This document shows positions 8,613-16,940 of a stretch of DNA of 64,000 nt, one piece after another. The notes under the pieces were generated by a model that saw only the letters and a program-made list of their open reading frames with translations, was not told the DNA's origin and ran no database searches. The stretch covers positions 1-64,000 of the forward strand of contig JAXMEQ010000012.1 in NCBI GenBank assembly GCA_046348225.1, written 5' to 3'. The translations under genes and the position numbers were made by a program. The stretch comes from JAXMEQ01 sp046348225 (lineage in GTDB: Bacteria; Pseudomonadota; Gammaproteobacteria; Burkholderiales; Burkholderiaceae_C). Positions within the stretch are counted from its first letter, which is position 1, and every line of letters begins with the position of its first letter.

Positions 8613-9656
8613 TTAGCCCGGGAAATTTTCGGGGATTTTTGCCTTGCTGCGCGCCTCGGCCGGGCTGATGATGTTGCGCTTGACCAGGTCGGTGAGGTTC
8701 TGGTCCAGCGTCTGCATGCCAAAGCTGTTGCCGGTCTGGATCGCCGAGTACATCTGCGCCACCTTGGCTTCGCGGATCAGGTTGCGGATGGCGCTGGTGC
8801 CCAGCATGATCTCGTGCGCAGCGACCCGGCCCTGGCCGTCCTTGGTCTTGCACAGGGTCTGCGAGATCACGGCCTGCAGCGACTCCGACAGCATGGCGCG
8901 CACCATTTCCTTCTCGTCGGCCGGGAACACGTCAATGATCCGGTCGATCGTCTTGGCCGCGCTGGAGGTGTGCAGCGTGCCGAACACCAGGTGGCCGGTT
9001 TCGGCGGCCGTCATCGCCAGGCGGATGGTTTCCAGGTCGCGCATTTCGCCCACCAGGATGGCGTCCGGGTCTTCGCGCAGCGCGGATTTCAGCGCGGCCG
9101 CGAAGCTCAGCGTCATGTTGCCCACTTCGCGCTGGTTGATCAGGCACTTCTTGGACTCGTGCACGAATTCGATCGGGTCTTCCACCGTGAGGATGTGGCC
9201 GTACTCGGTTTCATTGAGGAAGTTGACCATCGCCGCCAGCGTGGTGGACTTGCCAGAGCCGGTGGGGCCGGTTACCAGCACCATGCCGCGCGGCTTGAGC
9301 GCCAGGTCGCCAAAAATCTTGGGCGCGTTGAGCTGCTCCAGCGTGAGGATCTTGGACGGAATCGTCCGGAACACGGCGCCGGCACCGCGGTTCTGGTTGA
9401 AGGCGTTGACGCGAAAGCGTGCCAGGCCGTCGATCTCGAACGAGAAGTCGACTTCCAGGAACTCTTCGTACACCTTGCGCTGGGTGTCGTTCATGATGTC
9501 GTACACCATGCCGTGCACCTGCTTGTGGTCCAGCGCGTCCACGTTGATGCGCCGCACGTCGCCGTGCACGCGGATCATCGGGGGCAACCCGGCAGACAGG
9601 TGAAGGTCGGAAGCTTTGTTCTTGACGCTGAACGCCAGCAGCTGGGTAATGTCCAC
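8613..9656 (-). CDS. pilT: Type IV pilus twitching motility ATPase PilT
   Basis: PilT depolymerises the pilus and powers twitching motility and DNA uptake. The 347-aa protein begins MDITQLLAFSVKNKASDLHLSAG, the conserved N-terminal domain with the DLHLS box. Next come Walker A GPTGSGKST (about residue 130), Asp box EDPIEFVHESK, Walker B ILVGEMRDLETI and His box TGHLVFGTLHT. The AIRNLIRE motif near residue 290, needed for retraction in other PilT proteins, is present (TSAIRNLIREAK). It is divergent from yggS with a 33-bp gap, the usual arrangement in betaproteobacteria. Confidence 0.97.
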   Translation of the reverse strand: MDITQLLAFSVKNKASDLHLSAGLPPMIRVHGDVRRINVDALDHKQVHGMVYDIMNDTQRKVYEEFLEVDFSFEIDGLARFRVNAFNQNRGAGAVFRTIPSKILTLEQLNAPKIFGDLALKPRGMVLVTGPTGSGKSTTLAAMVNFLNETEYGHILTVEDPIEFVHESKKCLINQREVGNMTLSFAAALKSALREDPDAILVGEMRDLETIRLAMTAAETGHLVFGTLHTSSAAKTIDRIIDVFPADEKEMVRAMLSESLQAVISQTLCKTKDGQGRVAAHEIMLGTSAIRNLIREAKVAQMYSAIQTGNSFGMQTLDQNLTDLVKRNIISPAEARSKAKIPENFPG

Positions 9657-9689
9657 AAGTCCCTCGATGGTTTGCTACGCTTGGCGATT

Positions 9690-10394
9690 ATGACGACGAT
9701 TGGCGACAACCTCCAGCGCGTAAGAACCCGCATCGCCAGCGCCTGTGCGGCGCACGGGCGCGACCCGGCCGACGTGCAGCTGCTGGCGGTGTCCAAGACC
9801 TTCGGCCCCGAGGCCGTGCGCGAGGCGCATGCCGCGGGGCAAACCGCGTTTGGCGAGAACTACATCCAGGAAGCCGTGGAGAAGATCGCGCTGCTGCAGG
9901 ACCTGCCGCTGCAGTGGCACTGCATCGGCCCGATCCAGAGCAACAAGACGCGGCTGGTGGCCACCCACTTTGACTGGGCGCACACGGTGGACCGGCTGAA
10001 GATTGCCCAGCGCCTGAGCGAGCAGCGCCCCGACGGCCTGGCGCCGCTGCAGGTGTGCATCCAGGTCAACATCGACGGCGGCGCCACCAAGGCCGGCGTG
10101 GCACCGGACGAAGCGCTGGCGCTGGCGCGCGAAGTGGCCCGTCTGCCGCGGCTCGCGCTGCGCGGGCTCATGACCATTCCCGAGCCCGCCGCCGACCCGG
10201 CGGCCCAGCGGGCGGTGCACGAGAAGGCCCGCGACCTGTTCGACGCCCTGCGCGCGCAGGGTCTGGCACTGGACACCCTGTCGATGGGCATGACGGCCGA
10301 CCTGGAAGCCGCCATCGCGGCCGGCAGCACCCTGGTGCGCGTGGGCACCGCGATTTTTGGCGGCCGTCCCTACGGTGCGGCTACAGCAGCTTGA
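9690..10394 (+). CDS. yggS: YggS/PROSC family pyridoxal-phosphate homeostasis protein
   Basis: A single-domain PLP-binding TIM-barrel protein of 234 aa that buffers PLP and affects amino- and keto-acid pools. LLAVSKTFG carries the Schiff-base lysine, FGENYIQE and WHCIGPIQSNK are family motifs, and the C-terminal LSMGMTADLEAAIAAGSTLVRVGTAIFG block is intact. The start is the ATG at 9690. A longer in-frame extension through the pilT region is antisense to pilT and is not a gene. The 3' end overlaps the convergent Lrp gene by 14 bp. Confidence 0.95.
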   Translation: MTTIGDNLQRVRTRIASACAAHGRDPADVQLLAVSKTFGPEAVREAHAAGQTAFGENYIQEAVEKIALLQDLPLQWHCIGPIQSNKTRLVATHFDWAHTVDRLKIAQRLSEQRPDGLAPLQVCIQVNIDGGATKAGVAPDEALALAREVARLPRLALRGLMTIPEPAADPAAQRAVHEKARDLFDALRAQGLALDTLSMGMTADLEAAIAAGSTLVRVGTAIFGGRPYGAATAA

Positions 10395-10857
10395 GCTGCG
10401 TCGAGTTCTTCACCTCTTCCATCACCGCGTAGGTGCGCGTCTCGCGCACGCCGGGCAGTTGCCACAGCACCGTGCCGGCGAAGTGGCGGTAGGCCGCCAT
10501 GTCGGCCATGCGGGTCTTGAGCAGGTAGTCAAAGCCGCCCGCGACCATATGGCACTCCATGATCTCGTGGTGCACCTGCACGGCGGCCTTGAACGCGTCG
10601 AACACGTTGGGCGTGGTGCGGTCAAGCAGCACCTCCACAAACACCATCATTCCGGCGCCCAGTTTCAGCGGGTTGAGCCGGGCCTCGTAGCCCAGGATGT
10701 AGCCGTCGCGCGTGAGGCGCTGCACCCGCGCCAGCACGGCGGTGGGCGACAGGGCGACCGCCTCGGCCAGCTTGAGGTTGGACAGGCGCCCGTCCTGCTG
10801 CAGGACATTCAGGATTTTCAGGTCGATGCGATCAAGGTCAGTCAGTGATTCGGCCAT
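10381..10857 (-). CDS. Lrp/AsnC-family transcriptional regulator, probable PutR
   Basis: The 158-aa protein has an N-terminal helix-turn-helix (LDRIDLKILNVLQQDGRLSNLKLAEAVALSPTAV in outline) and a C-terminal RAM ligand-binding domain with GGFDYLLK and the LPGVRETRTY motif. It is transcribed away from putA with a 99-bp AT-rich spacer. This is the arrangement of PutR, the Lrp-type proline-responsive activator, in other proteobacteria whose PutA lacks its own DNA-binding domain. That role is inferred from position and from the missing ribbon-helix-helix in PutA. The start is the ATG at 10857. Confidence 0.88.
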   Translation of the reverse strand: MAESLTDLDRIDLKILNVLQQDGRLSNLKLAEAVALSPTAVLARVQRLTRDGYILGYEARLNPLKLGAGMMVFVEVLLDRTTPNVFDAFKAAVQVHHEIMECHMVAGGFDYLLKTRMADMAAYRHFAGTVLWQLPGVRETRTYAVMEEVKNSTQLKLL

Positions 10858-10869
10858 GGGTAGTGATTT

Positions 10870-10889
10870 ATTCGGTAAATATCCCGAAT
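10870..10889. promoter_or_regulatory. Candidate Lrp/PutR operator in the putR-putA spacer
   Basis: The sequence ATTCGG-N8-CCGAAT has perfect 6-bp arms around an AT core (TAAATATC). It sits 12 bp upstream of the regulator start and about 67 bp upstream of putA, in a strongly AT-rich spacer. Lrp-family dimers bind such short, weakly conserved palindromes. Function is inferred. Confidence 0.45.
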
Positions 10890-10956
10890 TTAGCGTGAAA
10901 TTCACCAACAAACCCGCCACCATCACGGCATTGCTCACCTGACCCCGACAACTGCC

Positions 10957-13917
10957 ATGAACCCGACGCAACGTCTGCCCTTCCCCTACCGCCCCGAAGC
11001 CGCCACCGTGAGCGACCGCCTGCGTTCGCTGGAAGGGGCGCTGGACTGGGCCGCCGCCGCCCAGGCCGCCCAGCCCTGGGTGCAGGCGGTGCGCCAGAAC
11101 CCGCCGCCGTTCTGGGCCATGGAAAGCCTGCTCAAGGAGTACCCGATCTCCAGTGCCGAAGGGCTGGCCCTGATGCGGCTGGCTGAAGCCCTGCTGCGCG
11201 TGCCCGACGCCGAGACCGCCATTGCGCTGACCGCCGACCAGCTCGGCCGGGCCGACTTTGACGGCGCGGGCGACGGCGCACTCGCGCGGCTGTCGTCCAG
11301 CGCGATTGCGCTATCGAAGAAGTTCCTGCCCGACCAGGCCGACGAGACGCCAGGCCTGATGGCCCGCCTGGGGGCCCGCTCGGTGGTGGCTGCCACACTG
11401 CGCGCGGTGCAGCTGCTGGGCCGCCAGTTCGTCTTGGGCCAGACCATTGGCGAGGCCATGGACGAGGCCGCCGCCGCGCGCCAGCGCCAGGCCAACCTGC
11501 GGTTCAGCTATGACATGCTGGGCGAAGGCGCACGCACCGGTGCCGACGCGCAGCGCTACCTGGCCAGCTACCAGAACGCTATCAAATCCATAGCGACTCA
11601 CGCAGATTCCACGCGGGCTGTAGCCGAAAATGATGGCATTTCCATCAAGCTCAGCGCGCTTCACCCGCGCTATGAAGATGCCCAGCGCGAGCGCGTGCTG
11701 GCCGAGCTGGTGCCGCGGGTGTGGACGCTGTGCGAACAGGCCGCGCGCGCCAACATCAACCTGACCATCGACGCCGAGGAAGTCGACCGGCTGGAGCTGT
11801 CGCTGGACGTGTTCGAAGCGCTGGCCGCCCTTGTTGCGCAGGCGCACCCGCATTGGCAGGGCTTTGGCCTGGCGCTGCAGGCCTACCAGACCCGCGCGCT
11901 GGAGCTCATTGCCCATGTGGCGGGCATCGCGCGCAAATACCAGCTGCGCCTGATGTGCCGGCTGGTCAAGGGCGCGTACTGGGACGCCGAGATCAAGCGC
12001 GCACAGGAGCTGGGCCTGCCGGCCTACCCGGTGTTCACCCACAAGCACCACACCGACGTGAGCTACCTGGCCTGCGCCCGCGCGCTGCTGGACGCCAGCG
12101 ACGTGATCTACCCGCAGTTCGCCACCCACAACGCGGCCACGATCGCGGCCATCCTGCAGATGGCCGCGAGGGCTGGCAGCCCCTTCGAGCTGCAGCGGCT
12201 GCATGGCATGGGCGAGGGCATTTACCGCGAGGTGCTGAAGAACCCGCTGATCAGCTGCCGTGTCTATGCCCCGGTGGGCCAGCACCGCGACCTGCTGGCC
12301 TACCTGGTGCGCCGCCTGCTGGAAAACGGCGCCAACTCGTCCTTTGTGCACCAGCTGGCCGACGAGTCGGTGGGCATGGACGAGTTGCTGATCTCGCCGC
12401 TGCGCCTGGAGCCCCATTCGTCGCTGCCGCTGCCGCCGGATGTGTACGGTACCGTACGCAAGAACAGCCTGGGCCTGGACCTGACGGTGCCCAGCATGCG
12501 CGCGCCCCTGCTGGCCGCCTACGACACGGTCACTGTGCCGGCCGTGCCCGAGGCCAGCGCTGCGCAGGCCGGCGACGCCGTGGCCCGCGCCCGGGCCGCC
12601 TTTCCGGCCTGGGCCCGCACGCCGGTGGCGCAACGCGCCGCCGTGCTGCGCGAAGCTGCCGACGCGCTGGAAGCCGACATGCCGCGCTTTTGCGCGCTGC
12701 TGGTCCGCGAAGCCTTCAAGACCTGGGGCGACACCGTGGCCGAGGTGCGCGAGGCGGTGGACTTCCTGCGCTACTACGCCAACGAGGCCGAGCGCATCAT
12801 GGCGCCCATCGCCCTGCCCGGGCCGACCGGCGAAAGCAACGAGCTGCGCCTGACGGCGCGCGGCGCCTGGGTCGCCATCAGCCCCTGGAACTTCCCGCTG
12901 GCCATCTTCATGGGCCAGGTGGCGGCGGCGCTGGCCACCGGCAACACGGTGCTGGCCAAGCCGGCCGAGCAGACCCCCGGCGTGGCGCTGGAAGCGGTGA
13001 AGCTGCTGCACGCCGCCGGGGTGCCGGCCGATGCGCTGCAGCTGCTGCATGGCCCGGGCGAGACGGTGGGCGCGGCGCTGGTGGCGGCCCCGGGCGTGGC
13101 GGGCGTGGTGTTCACCGGCTCGACCCAGGTGGCCAAGCTCATCCAGCGGGCACTGGCGGCCAAGGACGGCCCTATCGTGCCGCTGATTGCCGAGACCGGC
13201 GGCATCAACGCCATGCTGGTGGACAGCACCGCCCTGCCCGAGCAGGTAGCCGACGCCGTGGTGCAAAGCGCTTTCCGCTCGGCTGGCCAGCGCTGCTCGG
13301 CCCTGCGCCTGCTGTGCGTGCACGCGGCCATTGCCGATGGCGTGATCGGGATGATCGAAGGCGCCGCGAAAGAGCTGGTGACGGGCGACCCGGCGCAGTT
13401 GTCCACCGACGTGGGCCCGGTGATCGACCGCGAGGCGTTTGACGGCATCACCCGCCACCTGCAGCGCCTGGACACTGAGGCAAAAGCACTTGTCACCCGC
13501 ACCCCTGCTGCGCAAGGCGCTATGAATTTCATAGCACCCCAGGCATATGAAGTTGGATCGATCGCGGACCTGAAGGCCGAGATCTTCGGCCCGGTGCTGC
13601 ACATCGTGCGCTGGCAGGGCGACCCGCAGGCCGTGATCGACCAGATCAATGCGCTCGGCTACGGCCTGACGCTGGGCATCCAGACCCGCATCGACAGCCG
13701 CGCCCAGGCACTGGCGGCACGCGCCCATGTGGGCAACGTGTACGTGAACCGCAACATGATCGGCGCCGTGGTGGGCGTGCAGCCGTTTGGCGGCGAAGGC
13801 CTGAGCGGCACCGGCCCCAAGGCCGGCGGCCCGCACTACCTCCACCGCTTTTGCGCCGAGCAGACGCTGACCATCAACACCACGGCCGCCGGCGGCAACG
13901 TGGCGCTGCTCGCCTGA
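10957..13917 (+). CDS. putA: Bifunctional proline dehydrogenase / L-glutamate-gamma-semialdehyde dehydrogenase
   Basis: PutA oxidises proline to glutamate, passing electrons to the quinone pool. The 986-aa protein has a helical lead region, the FAD-binding PRODH barrel (about residues 180-480; GISIKLSALHPRY, LMCRLVKGAYWDAEIK, the YPQFATHN strand) and the aldehyde dehydrogenase domain (about 520-970). That domain has PWNFPLAIF, the NAD-binding FTGST, the glutamate in AETGG and the catalytic cysteine in SAGQRCSAL. There is no N-terminal ribbon-helix-helix, so it cannot repress itself as E. coli PutA does; length and layout match the short type-A PutA of Bradyrhizobium (999 aa). Two dispersed GCTAT-N7-ATAGC elements lie in frame inside it, in opposite orientations. 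Confidence 0.96.
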   Translation: MNPTQRLPFPYRPEAATVSDRLRSLEGALDWAAAAQAAQPWVQAVRQNPPPFWAMESLLKEYPISSAEGLALMRLAEALLRVPDAETAIALTADQLGRADFDGAGDGALARLSSSAIALSKKFLPDQADETPGLMARLGARSVVAATLRAVQLLGRQFVLGQTIGEAMDEAAAARQRQANLRFSYDMLGEGARTGADAQRYLASYQNAIKSIATHADSTRAVAENDGISIKLSALHPRYEDAQRERVLAELVPRVWTLCEQAARANINLTIDAEEVDRLELSLDVFEALAALVAQAHPHWQGFGLALQAYQTRALELIAHVAGIARKYQLRLMCRLVKGAYWDAEIKRAQELGLPAYPVFTHKHHTDVSYLACARALLDASDVIYPQFATHNAATIAAILQMAARAGSPFELQRLHGMGEGIYREVLKNPLISCRVYAPVGQHRDLLAYLVRRLLENGANSSFVHQLADESVGMDELLISPLRLEPHSSLPLPPDVYGTVRKNSLGLDLTVPSMRAPLLAAYDTVTVPAVPEASAAQAGDAVARARAAFPAWARTPVAQRAAVLREAADALEADMPRFCALLVREAFKTWGDTVAEVREAVDFLRYYANEAERIMAPIALPGPTGESNELRLTARGAWVAISPWNFPLAIFMGQVAAALATGNTVLAKPAEQTPGVALEAVKLLHAAGVPADALQLLHGPGETVGAALVAAPGVAGVVFTGSTQVAKLIQRALAAKDGPIVPLIAETGGINAMLVDSTALPEQVADAVVQSAFRSAGQRCSALRLLCVHAAIADGVIGMIEGAAKELVTGDPAQLSTDVGPVIDREAFDGITRHLQRLDTEAKALVTRTPAAQGAMNFIAPQAYEVGSIADLKAEIFGPVLHIVRWQGDPQAVIDQINALGYGLTLGIQTRIDSRAQALAARAHVGNVYVNRNMIGAVVGVQPFGGEGLSGTGPKAGGPHYLHRFCAEQTLTINTTAAGGNVALLA
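11578..11637 (+). repeat. Dispersed GCTAT-N7-ATAGC element inside putA (PRODH domain)
   Basis: The palindrome GCTATCAAATCCATAGC (11578-11594) is followed by GACT and CACGCAG, then GCGGGC, AGCC and GAAAA at spacings shared with the other copies. It encodes AIKSIATHADSTRAVAEND in frame. Base composition is visibly more AT-rich than the flanking putA sequence. Confidence 0.8.
13477..13535 (-). repeat. Dispersed GCTAT-N7-ATAGC element inside putA (ALDH domain)
   Basis: The palindrome GCTATGAATTTCATAGC (13519-13535) has perfect 8-bp arms around a single base. The tail lies to the left, so the element is inverted relative to the gene: on the minus strand GCCTTGCGCAG follows the palindrome and CTTTTGCC closes the tail. 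It encodes AKALVTRTPAAQGAMNFIA in frame. Confidence 0.8.
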
Positions 13918-13941
13918 GCGGCCGCGGCGCACGCCACGGCA

Positions 13942-14370
13942 CTACTTCGCAACGGGCGCACCGAACGGGCTGACGCCCGCGCTCGCCGAACGCGGCTCGC
14001 CTTGCGCAGCCCGCATCGCCTCAAAGGCTTCGGGCAGGCTGCGCGCGTTGGCCACCCCGGGGGGCGGGGGCGGCTGCGGCGCCTGGCGTGCGGCCTCGAT
14101 GGCCACCACGAACAGCGCGGCCGGGTCGGCCGGCGGGGCATTCACCCCCGGCGTTGCAGGGACACCGCCCACCCCTGCGGCTGGCGTCGCCGCCACCGGG
14201 GTGGCACCCGGCGCCAGCGCGGGCAGCGCCGGTGGCGCCTCGGCGGGCCGCACCAGCACCACACCGGGCGGCACCGGTTGCGGCTGCGGCCACAGCGCCC
14301 ATGCCACCGCCAGCAAGCCCAGCGCGGCAATGCCGGTCACGCTCAGCTGAAAGGGGGTGGGTGTACGCAT
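13942..14370 (-). CDS. Small membrane-anchored proline/alanine-rich protein, unknown function
   Basis: I do not recognise this 142-aa protein. It has a short N-terminus, one hydrophobic segment (about residues 9-27, VTGIAALGLLAVAWALW) and then a long proline- and alanine-rich region rich in PPALPALAPG- and PPPPPG-type stretches. This suggests a single-pass inner-membrane protein with an extended periplasmic tail. It starts 9 bp after the stop of the secreted protein encoded at 14380-15480 and is probably the last gene of that transcript. Codon use looks normal for the window. Confidence 0.65.
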   Translation of the reverse strand: MRTPTPFQLSVTGIAALGLLAVAWALWPQPQPVPPGVVLVRPAEAPPALPALAPGATPVAATPAAGVGGVPATPGVNAPPADPAALFVVAIEAARQAPQPPPPPGVANARSLPEAFEAMRAAQGEPRSASAGVSPFGAPVAK

Positions 14371-14379
14371 GGCGACAGC

Positions 14380-15480
14380 TTACTTGGCGAGGTTCTGGAA
14401 CAGGCTGGCGTCTTCCGGGCTGCCGTACTGCACGGCGCCTTCCTTCGGACGCGAGACCGAACCGGCCGACACCCCGGTGCGGATGGTGTTGACCGGCGCC
14501 ACGCTGATCGCGCCCGTACTGCTGACCGTCAGCTCAAACACGGTCCAGACGTTGTTGCTGCCGGTGAAGCCCGAAGCCGGCGGGGTGTAGTTGTACACCG
14601 TGCCATTGGCGAACTCCAGCCGGACATTGGCGCCGGACGTGCCGATGTTGCTGCTGCCGGAGAAGTGGTGCACGGAATAGCGGTACACCCCGGCGCGCAG
14701 CCCGGTGGTGGTGCTGGTGGCCGGGCAGGTGATGGTCTCGGGCCCGTAGCTGCTGGTGTCGTCCACGTCCAGGCCGCAGATCCCGCCACTGGTACGTGCC
14801 GAGTAGTACACATGCCAGCGCGTTGTGCCGTCGGCGTTGGGGCCGGTCATGTGCGAGTCCAGGTCGCTCGGGTTCTGGCCCCAGGTCAGGATCACGCGGA
14901 ACTGGCCACTGGTCAGGCCACCGGTCTGCCCTGCGGCGGGCGACAGTGCCACCGCCACGTTGTTGGTGGCGGTGCACGACAGGGTGGCCGCCTGCGTGGT
15001 TGACACATAGCCTGACGCCGCCACGCCGATGGAGGCTACGCCCGTGGGCAGGCTGGTGAACGAGGCCACGCCCGACGAATTGGTGGTGGCCGTGCGGCTG
15101 CCAATGGTCACGGTGGCGCCGCTGAGCGGGGCCGAGGCGCCGCGCACCGAGTTGTAGACCTGCACGTCTGCGTTGGCACAGGTGCTGGCGCCGGTGCCGC
15201 CCGACTGCGTGATGGTCTCGGGCACCAGGTGCAACGTGACCGGGTCAAACCGGAATATGACGTTGTAGCTGACCTCGGTGGTGGTGAAAGAGCCGGGACT
15301 GAAGGGGTTGGCAATCGGCGTGAGCACGCGCACGTTTTCCATCAGGACCCGGTCCTGTGCGGTGCCGGTGCCACGCGAACTGGAAAAATCAATCGTCACG
15401 CCCTGGGCCCAGCCCGCGCTGGAAAGTCCCGCGATGACCAGAGCGGCCACCGAACGCTTCAGGGTTGTCATCTTCTTCAT
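14380..15480 (-). CDS. Secreted protein with carboxypeptidase-regulatory-like and DUF2135-like domains (copy 2)
   Basis: The 366-aa protein starts at the ATG at 15480 with a clear Sec signal peptide ending near GWAQG. The mature N-terminus (VTIDFSSSRGTGTAQDRVLMENVRVLTP) is followed by a beta-sandwich repeat of carboxypeptidase-regulatory type (LSGATVTIGSRTATTNSSGVASF). A C-terminal domain contains FRVILTWGQNPSDLDSHMTGPN and WHVYYSARTSGGICGLDVDD, resembling the DUF2135/YfaP group. The protein is probably periplasmic or released; function is unknown. It is a close paralogue of the gene at 15633-16760, with long identical blocks in the C-terminal half and the same last 20 or so residues apart from a few changes. 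Confidence 0.8.
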   Translation of the reverse strand: MKKMTTLKRSVAALVIAGLSSAGWAQGVTIDFSSSRGTGTAQDRVLMENVRVLTPIANPFSPGSFTTTEVSYNVIFRFDPVTLHLVPETITQSGGTGASTCANADVQVYNSVRGASAPLSGATVTIGSRTATTNSSGVASFTSLPTGVASIGVAASGYVSTTQAATLSCTATNNVAVALSPAAGQTGGLTSGQFRVILTWGQNPSDLDSHMTGPNADGTTRWHVYYSARTSGGICGLDVDDTSSYGPETITCPATSTTTGLRAGVYRYSVHHFSGSSNIGTSGANVRLEFANGTVYNYTPPASGFTGSNNVWTVFELTVSSTGAISVAPVNTIRTGVSAGSVSRPKEGAVQYGSPEDASLFQNLAK

Positions 15481-15632
15481 GGGGATACCTCTCGTTTTGC
15501 CTTGAAACCGTTCGCCGGAAATGACGAACACCAAGGCCAGTCTGTAACGTCTGGCCGGTGCCGTCACCTGCGAAAGCGGCAAAGCTTGAGGTGCGTCAAA
15601 CACCGCGGCGAAGGGGCCGCGGTGTCGCATGC

Positions 15633-16760
15633 CTACTTGACGAGGCCTTCAAACAGGCGCCCATCTTCCGGGCTGCCGTACTGCACGGCGCCTTCCTTGG
15701 GGCGGCGCACCGAGCTGGCCGAGGTGTTGCGCGTCACCGTGTTGACCGGTGCCACGCTCACGCTGCCACCGCTGCCGACCGTGAGCTCAAACACCGTCCA
15801 GACGTCGTTGGCGGCGCTGAAGCCCGACGGCGGCGTGTAGTTGTAAACCGTGCCGTTGGCGAACTCCAGCCGGACGCTGGCGCCCGAGTTGCCGATGTTG
15901 CCGGTGCCCGAGTAGTGGTGCACCGAGTAGCGGTACACCCCGGCGCGCAGCCCGGTGGTGGTGTTGGTGGCCGGGCAGGTGATGGTCTCGGGCCCGTAGC
16001 TGCTGGTGTCGTCCACGTCCAGGCCGCAGATGCCGCCGTTGGTGCGCGACGAGTAATACACATGCCAGCGGGTGCTGCCGTCGGCATTGGGGCCGGTCAT
16101 GTGCGAGTCGAGGTCGCGCGGGTTGGCGCCCCAGGTCAGGATGACGCGGAACTGGCCACTGGTCAGGCCGCCGGTCTGGCCCGCAGCGGGCGACAGCGCC
16201 ACCGCCACGTTGTTGGTGATGCCGGCGGTGCAGTCCATGGTGGCCGTCTGGTTGGCCGACACATAGCCGGGCGCCGCCACCGCCAGGCTGACGAGGCCGG
16301 CCGGCAGCCCGGTGAGCGTGGCCACGCCGGACGAATTGGTGGTGCCCGTGCGGGTGCCGGCGGTGATGGTGGCGCCCACCAAGGGGCTGGCCGCGCCGCG
16401 CACCGAGTTGTACACCTGCACTTCGGCGTTGGCGCAGCCGGTGGTGGTGGAGCCACCGCCCGTGCTGCCGCCCCCGCTGCTGCCGGTCGGCGTGACGGTC
16501 TCCGGAATCAGGTGCAGGGTGGTCGGGTCAAACCGGAACACCACGTTGTAGACCGCTTCGCTGGTCGTGAACGTGCCGGGGCTGAACGGGTTGGGGATGG
16601 GCGTGAGCACGCGGATGTTTTCCATCAGCACCTTGTCCTGCGCGGCGCCGGTGCCCCGCGAGCTGGAAAAGTCGATGGTGAGCTGCGCCCAGCTGGCACT
16701 GCACAGGCCGGCCAGCGCCAGCGCGGCCAGGGTCTTCTTCACGGCGAATCGGGTTGTCAT
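15633..16760 (-). CDS. Secreted protein with carboxypeptidase-regulatory-like and DUF2135-like domains (copy 1)
   Basis: Upstream member of a tandem pair. The 375-aa product starts at the ATG at 16760 with a signal peptide ending at CSASWAQ. The domain order equals its neighbour: an N-terminal ITIDFSSSRGTG-like region, a regulatory-like beta domain (LVGATITAGTRTGTTNSSGVATL), then FRVILTWGANPRDLDSHMTGPN and the cysteine-containing GICGLDVDD segment. It carries an extra Gly/Ser/Thr-rich linker (SSGGGSTGGGSTTT) near residue 110 that the second copy lacks. Conserved cysteines may form disulphides in the periplasm. The promoter should lie in the 180-bp gap to the divergent carboxyltransferase gene. 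Confidence 0.8.
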   Translation of the reverse strand: MTTRFAVKKTLAALALAGLCSASWAQLTIDFSSSRGTGAAQDKVLMENIRVLTPIPNPFSPGTFTTSEAVYNVVFRFDPTTLHLIPETVTPTGSSGGGSTGGGSTTTGCANAEVQVYNSVRGAASPLVGATITAGTRTGTTNSSGVATLTGLPAGLVSLAVAAPGYVSANQTATMDCTAGITNNVAVALSPAAGQTGGLTSGQFRVILTWGANPRDLDSHMTGPNADGSTRWHVYYSSRTNGGICGLDVDDTSSYGPETITCPATNTTTGLRAGVYRYSVHHYSGTGNIGNSGASVRLEFANGTVYNYTPPSGFSAANDVWTVFELTVGSGGSVSVAPVNTVTRNTSASSVRRPKEGAVQYGSPEDGRLFEGLVK

Positions 16761-16940
16761 GGTTCTGTCTCCGGTGAGGTCAATGGACGCCAGCCACGCG
16801 CCAGCGATGGCTGGATTATGGCCGGTGCCCGCCGGCGCACCATACCCAATTCTGGTGATGGCGCGGCCAGCGACGGGCCGCCCGACGGCATGTCGCGTCG
16901 ATGACGGGGCGGCGCGCGCGGGCGGCGCCACAATATCCGC

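Noticed and set aside
8493..9689. Long open frame running into yggS from the pilT-pilU gap
   Set aside because: It is antisense to pilT; YggS homology begins at the ATG at 9690.
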